Notes: a model not told the origin generated them from the sequence alone. Counted from the stretch's first letter, positions 8,166 to 15,539 are shown. The stretch: 16,247 bases of DNA from Cyanobacteria bacterium OH_CBB_238 (GCA_023409995.1 JAEYQN010000080.1:1-16247); one strand, 5' to 3'. Numbers and translations are program-made.

Positions 8166-8738
8166 TTATCTATTTTGATTTTCTTTTAAACTGTCTATAA
8201 ATTTTCTAGTTATTTCAATAGTTCTATTGTATTCGGCTTCATTGGCACAGGATTTATTCAACTTATTTATTTTCCTATTCTGTTTATTTGATTTATTTTG
8301 ATAAGCTGCTTCATTTAAAACTTTTGGATTTACCCACTGCTTATATAGACGTACTTTTGTATAAGGACAATTATTTCCGTTCCAGTCCCAGCTTGCAACC
8401 CTACCTAAATCATCCACTTCTAAAATTCTATTGCACCATACATGGCGTGTCCCACCACCGTATGAATAAGAATTAATATGAATAGTATCACCATAAGTAT
8501 TAGCCGTTGCATTTGTATATACAGGAGTGCCGACCGTATATACCCAATCCCAATAGTACAATGTCCTACCTGCAACAGTTCTTTGGTTGGTGGGATAACC
8601 CCAACGCCTTATTACTGAGTTTATAGATTCGCCATTCCAACTGCTCATAATGGTCTTCATTGTTTTATTTATACCAAAAGCCTGTGCATTGGTAGGTATT
8701 AATAAAATTGTCAGGAATAGAACAAAAATCTTTTTCAT
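8166..8738 (-). CDS. Exported protein of unknown function (BamE/SmpA-like WG motif)
   Basis: A protein of about 190 aa with a clear signal peptide, MKKIFVLFLTILLIPTNAQA, then SSWNGESINSVIRRWGYP and TLYYWDW, the pattern of small periplasmic BamE/SmpA-like domains (W-x-G ... W-G-x-P). WCNRILEVDDLGRVASW and a further Cys (NNCPY) may form a disulfide. The C-terminal 60 residues are basic, Asn/Lys-rich and helical. I took the ATG at 8738 because the signal peptide starts there; an in-frame ATG at 8756 adds six residues with no ribosome site. No lipobox is seen. It leads the two-gene operon with the broken exported protein and is divergent from the HTH repressor. A change to the host envelope, such as superinfection exclusion, is possible but not shown. 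Confidence 0.7.
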   Translation of the reverse strand: MKKIFVLFLTILLIPTNAQAFGINKTMKTIMSSWNGESINSVIRRWGYPTNQRTVAGRTLYYWDWVYTVGTPVYTNATANTYGDTIHINSYSYGGGTRHVWCNRILEVDDLGRVASWDWNGNNCPYTKVRLYKQWVNPKVLNEAAYQNKSNKQNRKINKLNKSCANEAEYNRTIEITRKFIDSLKENQNR

Positions 8739-8766
8739 ACACTTTTCAAACCTCATATAGTTGTAG

Positions 8767-8787
8767 TTTGTAAAATCATATTACAAA
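8767..8787. promoter_or_regulatory. Probable operator for the Cro/CI-type repressor
   Basis: An inverted repeat, TTTGTAA (8767-8773) and TTACAAA (8781-8787), with a 7-bp centre. It covers a minus-strand TAATAT -10 candidate (8778-8783; weak TTTATG at 8800-8805 as -35) that would drive the exported-protein operon. Its position between the divergent genes makes the adjacent HTH protein the likely ligand. Confidence 0.5.
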
Positions 8788-8809
8788 GCTATCTTGGGAC
8801 ATAAACGCA

Positions 8810-8838
8810 CTGTCAGTTTGTTTATATTTTTTTATATT
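8810..8838 (+). promoter_or_regulatory. Possible promoter of the HTH repressor
   Basis: CTGTCA (8810-8815), a 17-bp spacer and TATATT (8833-8838) give a short leader before the ATG at 8855. The match is moderate in very AT-rich DNA. Confidence 0.4.
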
Positions 8839-8854
8839 ATCACAAAATGGATAT

Positions 8855-9070
8855 ATGAGTAATAGAGATTTACAAAAATTTGGGAAGCGATTGAAAGGGC
8901 TCAGAGTTGAGCGTGATTTGACGCAGCTTGAACTGGCAGAAATTCTAGATATGTCTCCCAACTTTGTAGGAATGATTGAGCGTGGAGAACGCAATACAAC
9001 CGTTGAAAATGTTTTCAAGATAGCCCGTGCATTGAATATTAAACCAAATATACTTTTTGAAAATCTTTAA
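8855..9070 (+). CDS. Cro/CI (XRE) family helix-turn-helix repressor
   Basis: A 71-aa protein that is almost entirely one HTH_3 domain. FGKRLKGLRVERDLTQLELA holds helices 1-2, EILDMSPNFVGMIERGERN the recognition helix and the typical 'ieRGer' ending, and FKIARALNIKPN the closing helix. There is no peptidase or oligomerisation domain. The ATG at 8855 has a short GGA ribosome site; an ATG at 8847 stops after three codons. It is divergent from the exported-protein operon, with a palindrome between them, and its stop overlaps the convergent small gene by three bases. It could also act as a controller of the methyltransferase module 470 bp downstream, as C proteins of R-M systems do, but intervening genes make this less likely. 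Confidence 0.92.
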   Translation: MSNRDLQKFGKRLKGLRVERDLTQLELAEILDMSPNFVGMIERGERNTTVENVFKIARALNIKPNILFENL

Positions 9071-9288
9071 GGCTGTAAAACATTTATTGCCTGTTGTAGT
9101 TTTTGCTTTATTGTTCTCAAGAGAATATAATAGTCATCAGAGCTTTTGTGTAATTGCAATTCATCGTCTGTAATTCCTGAATCAGAAGCAAGGGCGCCGA
9201 ATCTAACAAACGTTTGCACATCGTATAAAACCATACTACAGTCAGAAATCTTGTTTTCTAATATATCTAATGCGTTTTTGTCGCACAT
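9067..9288 (-). CDS. Small protein of unknown function
   Basis: A 73-aa acidic, mostly helical protein (starts MCDKNALDILENK; ends INVLQP). I do not recognise it. There is no signal peptide or membrane segment, and too few cysteines for a metal site. I chose the ATG at 9288 because an excellent AAAGGAG ribosome site lies 9 nt before it; the frame is open up to 9402, but that part reads poorly. It is convergent with the repressor gene. The strong ribosome site and clean frame make it a real gene. Candidate roles such as antitoxin or repressor partner are open. Confidence 0.65.
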   Translation of the reverse strand: MCDKNALDILENKISDCSMVLYDVQTFVRFGALASDSGITDDELQLHKSSDDYYILLRTIKQKLQQAINVLQP

Positions 9289-9450
9289 AAAATAATACTC
9301 CTTTACGTTTATATGTACGTATCTAGCTGTTTTATTCAATCTTAGCGTGGAATCTTTGGTCTGTGCACCCTGAATTAGAATATTAGATGCAATTAGTAGC
9401 AATATTCTCTAAAGAAGTTAAATATTTTAGAAATACATGTTATTATTAGC

Positions 9451-9491
9451 TTGTAAAAATTTTGCAATAATACATTTATATTTCTTAATAA
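9451..9491 (+). promoter_or_regulatory. Possible promoter/operator of the methyltransferase operon
   Basis: A near-palindrome, TTGTAAAAATTTTGCAA (9451-9467), ends in TTGCAA, which can serve as a -35. TAATAA (9486-9491) lies 18 bp on and leaves a leader of about 39 nt. A perfect TATAAT at 9516-9521 is too close to the ribosome site to give it a leader. A palindrome over the -35 suits autoregulation, which is usual for methyltransferase genes. Confidence 0.35.
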
Positions 9492-9536
9492 AGAGCCTAT
9501 AATTATCTCTGTTGCTATAATTTATGTGGGAGAATT

Positions 9537-10787
9537 ATGCACAAAGAGTATGGATTTATAGATTTATTTGCTGGCTGCGGTGGTCTTTCACTAGGGTTAA
9601 TGAAAGCTGGCTTTTTTGAACGCTTTGCGATAGAAAAATCAGAAGATGCTTTTCAAACACTAGTGCACAATTTAAAAGATAATAAAAAGTTCAATTTTGA
9701 CTGGCCTGAATGGTTGCCTTGTAAAAATATGACAACAGAGGATTTATTAAAAAATCACATAAACGATTTAAAAAGCTTACAAGGAAAGATTTTTTTGGCT
9801 GCGGGTGGCCCGCCTTGCCAAGGATTTTCATTTGCAGGTTTGCGAAATCCAAAAGATCCACGTAACAAATTAACAGAAGAATACATTCAAATAATATCTA
9901 TCATCAAACCCAAAATTTTACTGTTAGAAAATGTAAGAGGATTTCAAGTAGCATTTAAAAACAAGACTAAAGAACCATATTCAAAAAAAGTAGCTGAAAA
10001 ATTAGAAAATTTAGGTTATAGAGTATTCAAAAAAGTAGTTCCAGCATCTATGTTTGGCGTCCCACAACCCAGACCAAGATTTATAATGATCGCTATTAAT
10101 GAAAATAACTGCTCTGAGAGATTATTAAATATGGAGAATGAAATATTCTTTGCCGGTATTGAAACAAAAGCTTTAGAATTTAAAAAGAAAAAAGGGTTAG
10201 ATACTAAATTTGTTAAATTAGGAGATGCTATTTCTGATCTTGAAGTTAAAGGAAAAAAACTTATTACCTGCACAGATTCTCCAGGCTTTAAACAAATAAA
10301 GTACATTGAACCAGAAAACAAGAGCCCCTACCTTAAATTGATGAGAGAGGGAATTCAGAAAGGTACAATGCCAAATAGCTTGAGAATTCCTAACCATAAA
10401 AAGGAGACCCTAAAAAAATTTAAATACATTATAAAAAATACAGACAGAGGCTCTTCAGTACCACAAGAAGTTAAAGACAGATTTAATTTAAAAAAACAAT
10501 GTCTAAACGTATTATGTCCAAATAAGTTATCCACAACAATAACAACTTTGCCTGATGATACGCTACATTATAGTGAGCCACGTATATTGACTGTTCGAGA
10601 AAATGCAAGATTACAATCATTTCCAGACTGGTTTGAATTCAAAGGAAAATATACAACTGGCGGGAATAGAAGGAAAATAGAGTGTCCTAGATATACGCAG
10701 GTTGGAAATGCAGTTCCTCCTTTAATGGCTGAAATACTTGGGTTATTCATAAAAGAACTTGCAGAAAGTGAGTTAAAAAATGAGTAA
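9537..10787 (+). CDS. C5 cytosine DNA methyltransferase
   Basis: A 416-aa enzyme that transfers a methyl group from S-adenosylmethionine to carbon 5 of cytosine in a short DNA site. Motif I is FIDLFAGCGGLSLG (7-20), motif IV GGPPCQGFS with catalytic C94, motif VI ENVRG (131-135), motif VIII QPRPRF (177-182), motif IX RENARLQSFPDWF (354-366) and motif X QVGNAVPP (388-395). The variable target-recognition region lies at about 190-345. Length and motif order are normal, so it is probably active; its target cannot be read from sequence. GGGAG lies 4 nt before the ATG. Its stop overlaps the ATPase start by 8 nt. It likely marks self DNA for the module, and Vsr nearby would repair its deamination products. 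Confidence 0.96.
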   Translation: MHKEYGFIDLFAGCGGLSLGLMKAGFFERFAIEKSEDAFQTLVHNLKDNKKFNFDWPEWLPCKNMTTEDLLKNHINDLKSLQGKIFLAAGGPPCQGFSFAGLRNPKDPRNKLTEEYIQIISIIKPKILLLENVRGFQVAFKNKTKEPYSKKVAEKLENLGYRVFKKVVPASMFGVPQPRPRFIMIAINENNCSERLLNMENEIFFAGIETKALEFKKKKGLDTKFVKLGDAISDLEVKGKKLITCTDSPGFKQIKYIEPENKSPYLKLMREGIQKGTMPNSLRIPNHKKETLKKFKYIIKNTDRGSSVPQEVKDRFNLKKQCLNVLCPNKLSTTITTLPDDTLHYSEPRILTVRENARLQSFPDWFEFKGKYTTGGNRRKIECPRYTQVGNAVPPLMAEILGLFIKELAESELKNE

Positions 10788-13179
10788 AACTCAAGAATTA
10801 AGTTTCATTGCAAATGCTGCGTTAAAAGATATCGTTGGTAGAGATTTAATTACAAACAGAAATTTAGCTTTAATTGAATTAATTAAAAATTCAAAAGATG
10901 CTGAGTCAGGTAAGGTCGAATTAATTTTTGAAAATACTAATGATTTAAATAATCCTAATGCTAAAATTATAATCCGTGATTTCGGTACAGGAATGACTTT
11001 TGAAGATATCAGAGACAAATGGCTTAATATAGCTTATTCTTCAAAAAAACATTCAAAAACAAAAACTGGGAAAGCTTTTGCCGGTAACAAAGGAGTTGGG
11101 CGTTTTTCATGTGATAGATTAGGTGAAAAATTAGAAATGTATACCATTTCACATGAAAAAGTAGGATATAAAGTTAATATTAATTGGAAGGATTTTGAAG
11201 TAGATAATGTTCATACACAAATTTCTGATCCCAAAATTATAATATCTGAAGTAAACATGAATGAATTATCTGAAATGTTTGATTCAGAAGATTTTATAAG
11301 TGGAACCTGTTTAATCATTTCAGGATTGCGCGATATATGGGACATAAAAGAACTAAAAAACTTAAAAAAAGAATTGGAAAAATTTGTAATTACCCCTTCA
11401 AGTGAAGTAGGAAAAGAAAAGTTTGAAGTCTCTTTATATACAAACTTTTTAAATGCATCTGAAACAAAAGAAATAAATGGAAAAATAGAAAATAAAATAT
11501 TTGAACAATTAAACTTTAGAACAGCCTCTATAGCTGCAGAAATAGATGAGTTTGGCAAAGAAATTACAACATCATTATTTCATGATGGGAAAAGAATATT
11601 AACGATAAAAGAGAAAAATATTTATCCTGAATTAACAAATATTAAAACGAAATTGTTTTATATGGGAAGGGCTCAAAGAGTATTTTTTGGAAGAAAAATA
11701 GGATATGCAGCGCATGATTTTGGTTCTATATTTTTGTTCTTAAATGGGTTTAGGGTATATCCTTATGGTGAAGAATCAAATGATTGGTTAAAATTAGACC
11801 AAAGAAAAGCTCAAGGATATAATAGATTTCTAGGAACAAGAGAATTAATAGGCTACGTTTCAATTGAAGACTCTAACGATAAATTTAAACCAGTATCTGC
11901 AAGAGAAGGTCTATTTAAAAATGAGGCTTTTACGCAGCTTTCAATTTTAGAATTAATAGATGCTGAATACAAATATGGATTTATGAGTAAAGTTATTCGT
12001 AAGTTTGAAAAATTTGTAATTGAAGGTTTAAATTGGGATAAATTAATTACTGAAGAAAAAAATCAAAAAAAATTAGAAGAAAAACTGAATGAAGAAACAG
12101 CAGAATTTGTTGATAATAACGCTAGATTATTAAATACACTTTCTTCATTAGTTTATTTTGGAATCAAAAAAGATAACTTTATTTCAGTAGATTTTAATAT
12201 AGAGTATTTTAATGAAATGTCTGAAAGAGAAGTTGAAGCGTGTAATATTTTTTACAATGAGATGAAAGACAAATTCGATATTAAAACGATTACTAATATA
12301 GTTGAAATAAATAAATTAATACCTAAAATAAATGAAAAAATAAAAGAACTTGAACGAGAGAAACAAGAAGCAGAAAAGAAAGCAAAAGAAGCCGAGGAGA
12401 AAGCAAAAGAAGCCGAGGAGAAAGCTGCAGAGGCAGAACAAAGAGCTGATGAAGCTGAAACAACTGTTGAAGAACAAAGAAAGACAATAGAACAAATTGA
12501 AAGCGAAAATCTTTTTCATAAAGCTAATGCTAGCCAAGATTCAAAAGCACTTAGGAATTTAATTCATAAAATAGTAATTGATGTTAATGGCATTAAAAAT
12601 AAAATAGCTTCATATAGGCTTAAAAAAGACAAACGTGATTTGACAGATATGGATATCCAAGGATATATGAAGGCGATAGCGTATGCAACGGATTCTATTT
12701 TAAAAGTTGCAGAATTAGCAAGATCAAGAAATTATAAAATAAAAACTGGCAAAACAAAAGTTGAATTTGTTTCGTTGGTGAAAAATTACTTGCAACTTCT
12801 AAATGAAACAAAAATTTTTAGTGAGATAAATATTGCTGATTTTCTAAACGATGAATTGATAATCAATAAAGAACTAAAGCCATTAAATATTCTCATAATG
12901 ATTGACAATATTATAAATAATTCAATAAAGGCAAACTCTAAAGAAATAACTTTTACTTTGTATAAAGAAAATGGACTGAAACTTAGAATAATTGATAATG
13001 GTGAAGGATTAAGCAAAGATACTGACAAAAATAAAATTTTTGAACGTGGTTATACAACTACTTCTGGGTCAGGTCTTGGATTAAGTCATGTTTCAGATAT
13101 TGTAAAAGAACTGGGTTGGGAAATTAATCTTATTGAAAATTTAACAAAAGGCTTTGGCTTAGAAGTGGAGATTAAATGA
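10780..13179 (+). CDS. Dual GHKL ATPase: MutL/Hsp90-like N-terminus, coiled coil, histidine-kinase-like C-terminus
   Basis: A 799-aa protein. The N-terminal GHKL ATPase has an N box (ELIKNSKDA: E33, N37, D40), G1 DFGTGM (67-72) and G2 GNKGVG (102-107), the layout of MutL, Hsp90 and MORC rather than of sensor kinases. A transducer-like region follows to about 420. A charged coiled coil spans about 515-580, with perfect heptads KAKEAEE. The C-terminal part looks like a histidine kinase: a possible phospho-accepting H596 in a DHp-like helix, then an N box (DNIINNSIKANS, 709-720), G1 DNGEG (739-743), F box IFERGYTTT and G2 GSGLGLS (763-769). No membrane segment, so it is cytosolic. It overlaps the methyltransferase (8 nt) and receiver gene (4 nt). 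MutL-like ATPases in R-M systems are known; the kinase half and receiver partner suggest a relay. Confidence 0.9.
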   Translation: MSKTQELSFIANAALKDIVGRDLITNRNLALIELIKNSKDAESGKVELIFENTNDLNNPNAKIIIRDFGTGMTFEDIRDKWLNIAYSSKKHSKTKTGKAFAGNKGVGRFSCDRLGEKLEMYTISHEKVGYKVNINWKDFEVDNVHTQISDPKIIISEVNMNELSEMFDSEDFISGTCLIISGLRDIWDIKELKNLKKELEKFVITPSSEVGKEKFEVSLYTNFLNASETKEINGKIENKIFEQLNFRTASIAAEIDEFGKEITTSLFHDGKRILTIKEKNIYPELTNIKTKLFYMGRAQRVFFGRKIGYAAHDFGSIFLFLNGFRVYPYGEESNDWLKLDQRKAQGYNRFLGTRELIGYVSIEDSNDKFKPVSAREGLFKNEAFTQLSILELIDAEYKYGFMSKVIRKFEKFVIEGLNWDKLITEEKNQKKLEEKLNEETAEFVDNNARLLNTLSSLVYFGIKKDNFISVDFNIEYFNEMSEREVEACNIFYNEMKDKFDIKTITNIVEINKLIPKINEKIKELEREKQEAEKKAKEAEEKAKEAEEKAAEAEQRADEAETTVEEQRKTIEQIESENLFHKANASQDSKALRNLIHKIVIDVNGIKNKIASYRLKKDKRDLTDMDIQGYMKAIAYATDSILKVAELARSRNYKIKTGKTKVEFVSLVKNYLQLLNETKIFSEINIADFLNDELIINKELKPLNILIMIDNIINNSIKANSKEITFTLYKENGLKLRIIDNGEGLSKDTDKNKIFERGYTTTSGSGLGLSHVSDIVKELGWEINLIENLTKGFGLEVEIK
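12379..12420 (+). repeat. Perfect 21-bp tandem repeat (two copies) in the coiled coil
   Basis: 12379-12399 is repeated exactly at 12400-12420. Each unit encodes one heptad, KAKEAEE, so gain or loss of a unit changes coiled-coil length by one heptad without breaking the frame. Confidence 0.9.
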
Positions 13180-14135
13180 GGTTAGAATATAATATATTAT
13201 GGGTTGATGATGATACTGAAGGATTAGAAGATATTTTTGATCCCCATTTAAAGGGTTTTTTTGATGAATTAGGCTTTATTATGAATTTAAAAAGAGCCAA
13301 AGATGAAACAGAATTAACCCAAATTATTGAAAACAATAACAATTTTAATTTAATTTTCATGGATTATCATTTTGATAATGAAGACAAGGGGATTGTTTTT
13401 ATTAATAAATTAAGAGAAAAAGGTATTTTTGCAACAGTATTTTTTTACTCAGCACAAACCTTACAAGAACTTAAAAATCTAGTTATGCAACAAGATATAC
13501 AAGGTTTATTTTTATATTATAGACCCAACATATTAAGAGATATTGAAAAAATAAAAAAAATGATTCAATTTGATTTAACGAAAGACATAGATTTAAATGC
13601 CATGAGAGGTATTGCAATGGCAGAAGTTGCAGAAATTGATCACTATTTATTAGATATTATAAAATTATTGGAACATAATAATAAATGGGAAGAAATAGAA
13701 GATAATTCAAAAAATGCAAGAAGAAGACAGTGTTTTAAACATATAGACTGCATAAAAGATTCTGAAGAAAGAAAAAGATTAGATGATAGTTGCAAAATAG
13801 TTAATGCGATAAGAAATAAAGACTTTGAAAAATTAATAATAGATGATCCAGATAAAAGTAGTAAATTTTTTCCCAGTGGTCCAAGAACAGATTTTTTATG
13901 TGGATGCTTAACTTTAAAAGATATTTTAAATGAAATAGATAAAGATGCACTTGTAAAATTAAAGAAATACAAACAGGATGTCATTGAGATCAGAAATAAA
14001 CTAGCTCATTATAAAACGCCCCCAGAAGTTGATTATATTCAATTAAGAAAAAATATTATATCTCACAAAGCTAATATTGAAAGTATTCTTGAAATATTAA
14101 AAGAACATTACTCAACAGTGCAATCACATACTTAA
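13176..14135 (+). CDS. Receiver-domain protein with HEPN-like C-terminal domain
   Basis: A 319-aa protein. Residues 5-128 form a response-regulator receiver: acidic pair D11/D12 (WVDDD), phospho-acceptor D63 (LIFMDYHF) and switch S92 (FFYSA). The invariant Lys before Pro is Arg (YYRPN, R116). The C-terminus has no HTH and is not a usual DNA-binding output. It is helical, and RNKLAHYK gives R273-x4-H278, the R-x4-6-H signature of HEPN RNases. A charged, Cys-containing stretch lies between. The start ATG at 13176 overlaps the kinase-like gene by 4 nt (ATGA), with GGAG 6 nt upstream. The partner is almost surely the preceding histidine-kinase-like protein. Receiver fold sure; HEPN assignment and RNase activity inferred. 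Confidence 0.82.
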   Translation: MRLEYNILWVDDDTEGLEDIFDPHLKGFFDELGFIMNLKRAKDETELTQIIENNNNFNLIFMDYHFDNEDKGIVFINKLREKGIFATVFFYSAQTLQELKNLVMQQDIQGLFLYYRPNILRDIEKIKKMIQFDLTKDIDLNAMRGIAMAEVAEIDHYLLDIIKLLEHNNKWEEIEDNSKNARRRQCFKHIDCIKDSEERKRLDDSCKIVNAIRNKDFEKLIIDDPDKSSKFFPSGPRTDFLCGCLTLKDILNEIDKDALVKLKKYKQDVIEIRNKLAHYKTPPEVDYIQLRKNIISHKANIESILEILKEHYSTVQSHT

Positions 14136-14152
14136 TAGAATATGGTCTGTAT

Positions 14153-14575
14153 TTAAATTTTTATTTTATTATTTTCAATAAATTTAAGAATTTTAAGTAT
14201 TGTTGTCTCAAACCTATATTCTACATCGTGTTCCCAGACACGTAATATATTCCAATTATTATCTTTGTAATAGTGATTAATCTTCTTATCTCTTGCTATA
14301 TTTGATTTCATTTTCTTCTCCCAAAATTCACAATTACTTTTTGGCATCTTAAAATGATCAGGGCAACCGTGCCAGAAGCAAGAATCAAGAAAAATAACTA
14401 TTTTATATTTTTTTATTGCTATATCAGGAGTTCCTGGCAAGTCTTTTACATTGCGTCTAAACCTTATGCCGCTCTTAAATAGCTCTCGAGCCACTGCGTC
14501 CTCAATCTTGGTGCCCTTCCCTCTTATAGCACTCATTATCTTACTTCTTATTTCTTTTGAAAAAACATCTGGCAT
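14153..14575 (-). CDS. vsr: Very short patch repair endonuclease (Vsr)
   Basis: A 140-aa nicking enzyme that cuts beside T:G mismatches left when 5-methylcytosine deaminates. It carries R18, T22 and E25 (IRGKGTKIE), the active-site LPGTPD with D51, then DSCFWHGCPDH with F67, W68 and H69, and the C-terminal FW..K...N..RD and VWEHD motifs. These residues fall at the same numbers as in E. coli Vsr (E25, D51, F67, W68, H69) when the ATG at 14575 is used, which supports this start over a TTG two codons up. It is convergent with the receiver gene, 17 nt between stops, on the opposite strand from its methyltransferase. In MutL-type R-M clusters Vsr-like nucleases may also act as the restriction enzyme, so a defence role is possible. 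Confidence 0.95.
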   Translation of the reverse strand: MPDVFSKEIRSKIMSAIRGKGTKIEDAVARELFKSGIRFRRNVKDLPGTPDIAIKKYKIVIFLDSCFWHGCPDHFKMPKSNCEFWEKKMKSNIARDKKINHYYKDNNWNILRVWEHDVEYRFETTILKILKFIENNKIKI

Positions 14576-14730
14576 ACACAAATCATCATGTAATCTTTTA
14601 AAAGAATAAACTACATAGGCTTGTCTAAAGAAAAGAGCAATTTTTAGTTTTGCAAAAATTACGAAATTTTTTTGTGACTCCGATAGATTAAGGCTATTTT
14701 GGGAAATTACCCCACCCAGCCCCCCTTAAA
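14576..14730. other. Divergent intergenic region with a C-rich tract
   Basis: It separates Vsr and the HNH gene and must hold both promoters; I see only weak matches. Bases 14710-14725 are 13/16 C in otherwise AT-rich DNA (G runs on the minus strand), a sharp local change in composition. Confidence 0.5.
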
Positions 14731-14756
14731 TTTGAAACTCGTATTTGAGTTTCAAA
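14731..14756 (+). promoter_or_regulatory. Hairpin just before the HNH gene ribosome site
   Basis: TTTGAAACTC (14731-14740) and GAGTTTCAAA (14747-14756) form a perfect 10-bp stem with a 6-nt loop. AGGAGG (14756-14761) begins on its last base. It could protect or control the leader of the HNH gene. No T tract follows, so it is not a standard terminator. Confidence 0.55.
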
Positions 14757-14819
14757 GGAGGAAAGATTAATAGAATAAAACTTATTGCAAATTTGTTGCA
14801 TTTTAGTTTTAATTCTTCT

Positions 14820-15521
14820 ATGAAACAAAGAAATTATGACGAAAAGACTTTTGATAAAACATTATGTTTGTATTGCGAAGGTAGTGCTGACTCAAAAGAA
14901 CATGTGCCTTCCAGAATTTTTCTAAATAAACCTTATCCTGAGAATTTACCAACTGTTCCTGCGTGTAAAAAGTGCAATGAAAGTTATTCTCTTGACGAAG
15001 AATATCTAGCTTGTATTATTGAATGTGCAAGATGTGGAACAATTGAAGTAGATAAATTAGAACGTGATAAAATCAAAAAAATATTAAATAGGAAAACAGC
15101 TTTATATGAAAAAGTTAAGGATTCTTTTTTAACTAAAGACAATAATCTATTTGTTAATATTGAAGCAAACAGGGTCAACAATATTTTAATTAAATTAGCT
15201 CAAGGGCATATCTTATACGAATTTAATCAATATGTAAAAGATGTAAGTCACATTAATATTATGTCATTTGCCGATTTATCTATTAGTGAAATTAACTATT
15301 TTAATGAAAATGAAGAATGCACAATAGCCCCAGACCTTGGCTGTAGGGCGATGGATGAAGGTTTTTATGTCATGTGTTCTGACACGACTGCAAATGGAAT
15401 AACATCATGGCAATATGTAGGTAATGAGTCATACAGATATTTAACATATTATGATGAGGGGCATAGGGTTAAAATTGTAATTGCTGAGTTCTTAGCTTGT
15501 GAAGTGTACTTTAATGATTAA
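14820..15521 (+). CDS. HNH-type endonuclease-like protein
   Basis: About 234 aa from the first ATG. The pattern CLYCEG (C16, C19), SKEHVPSRIF (H28) and PACKKCNESYSLDEE (C49, C52, N53) fits zinc-bound HNH nucleases of the 'C-x2-C ... EH ... C-x2-C-N' type. The 160-residue C-terminal region is not recognised; it has a pair CARC soon after the HNH part. The start is uncertain. A strong AGGAGG (14756-14761) has no ATG at the right distance; a TTG at 14745 lies before it and an ATT at 14766 just after, while the ATG at 14820 lacks a ribosome site. The HNH core is in every version. It follows the Vsr gene divergently and ends beside the integrase relic. It may be a nuclease effector of the cargo, or unrelated cargo. 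Confidence 0.7.
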   Translation: MKQRNYDEKTFDKTLCLYCEGSADSKEHVPSRIFLNKPYPENLPTVPACKKCNESYSLDEEYLACIIECARCGTIEVDKLERDKIKKILNRKTALYEKVKDSFLTKDNNLFVNIEANRVNNILIKLAQGHILYEFNQYVKDVSHINIMSFADLSISEINYFNENEECTIAPDLGCRAMDEGFYVMCSDTTANGITSWQYVGNESYRYLTYYDEGHRVKIVIAEFLACEVYFND

Positions 15522-15539
15522 TTAACTCCAAACGTCTTC

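Noticed and set aside
8776..9018. Minus-strand 80-codon frame
   Set aside because: It overlaps the clear HTH repressor gene on the other strand and has no family pattern.
9516..9521. Perfect TATAAT as the methyltransferase -10
   Set aside because: Transcription would begin in or next to the ribosome site and no -35 is present; the pair at 9462-9491 fits better.
12316..12537. Minus-strand frame rich in Phe, Leu and Cys
   Set aside because: It is the complement of the Glu/Lys/Ala coiled-coil codons of the ATPase gene.
14579..14581. TTG start for Vsr
   Set aside because: The ATG at 14575 places the catalytic residues at the same numbers as in E. coli Vsr, and the TTG has no better ribosome site.
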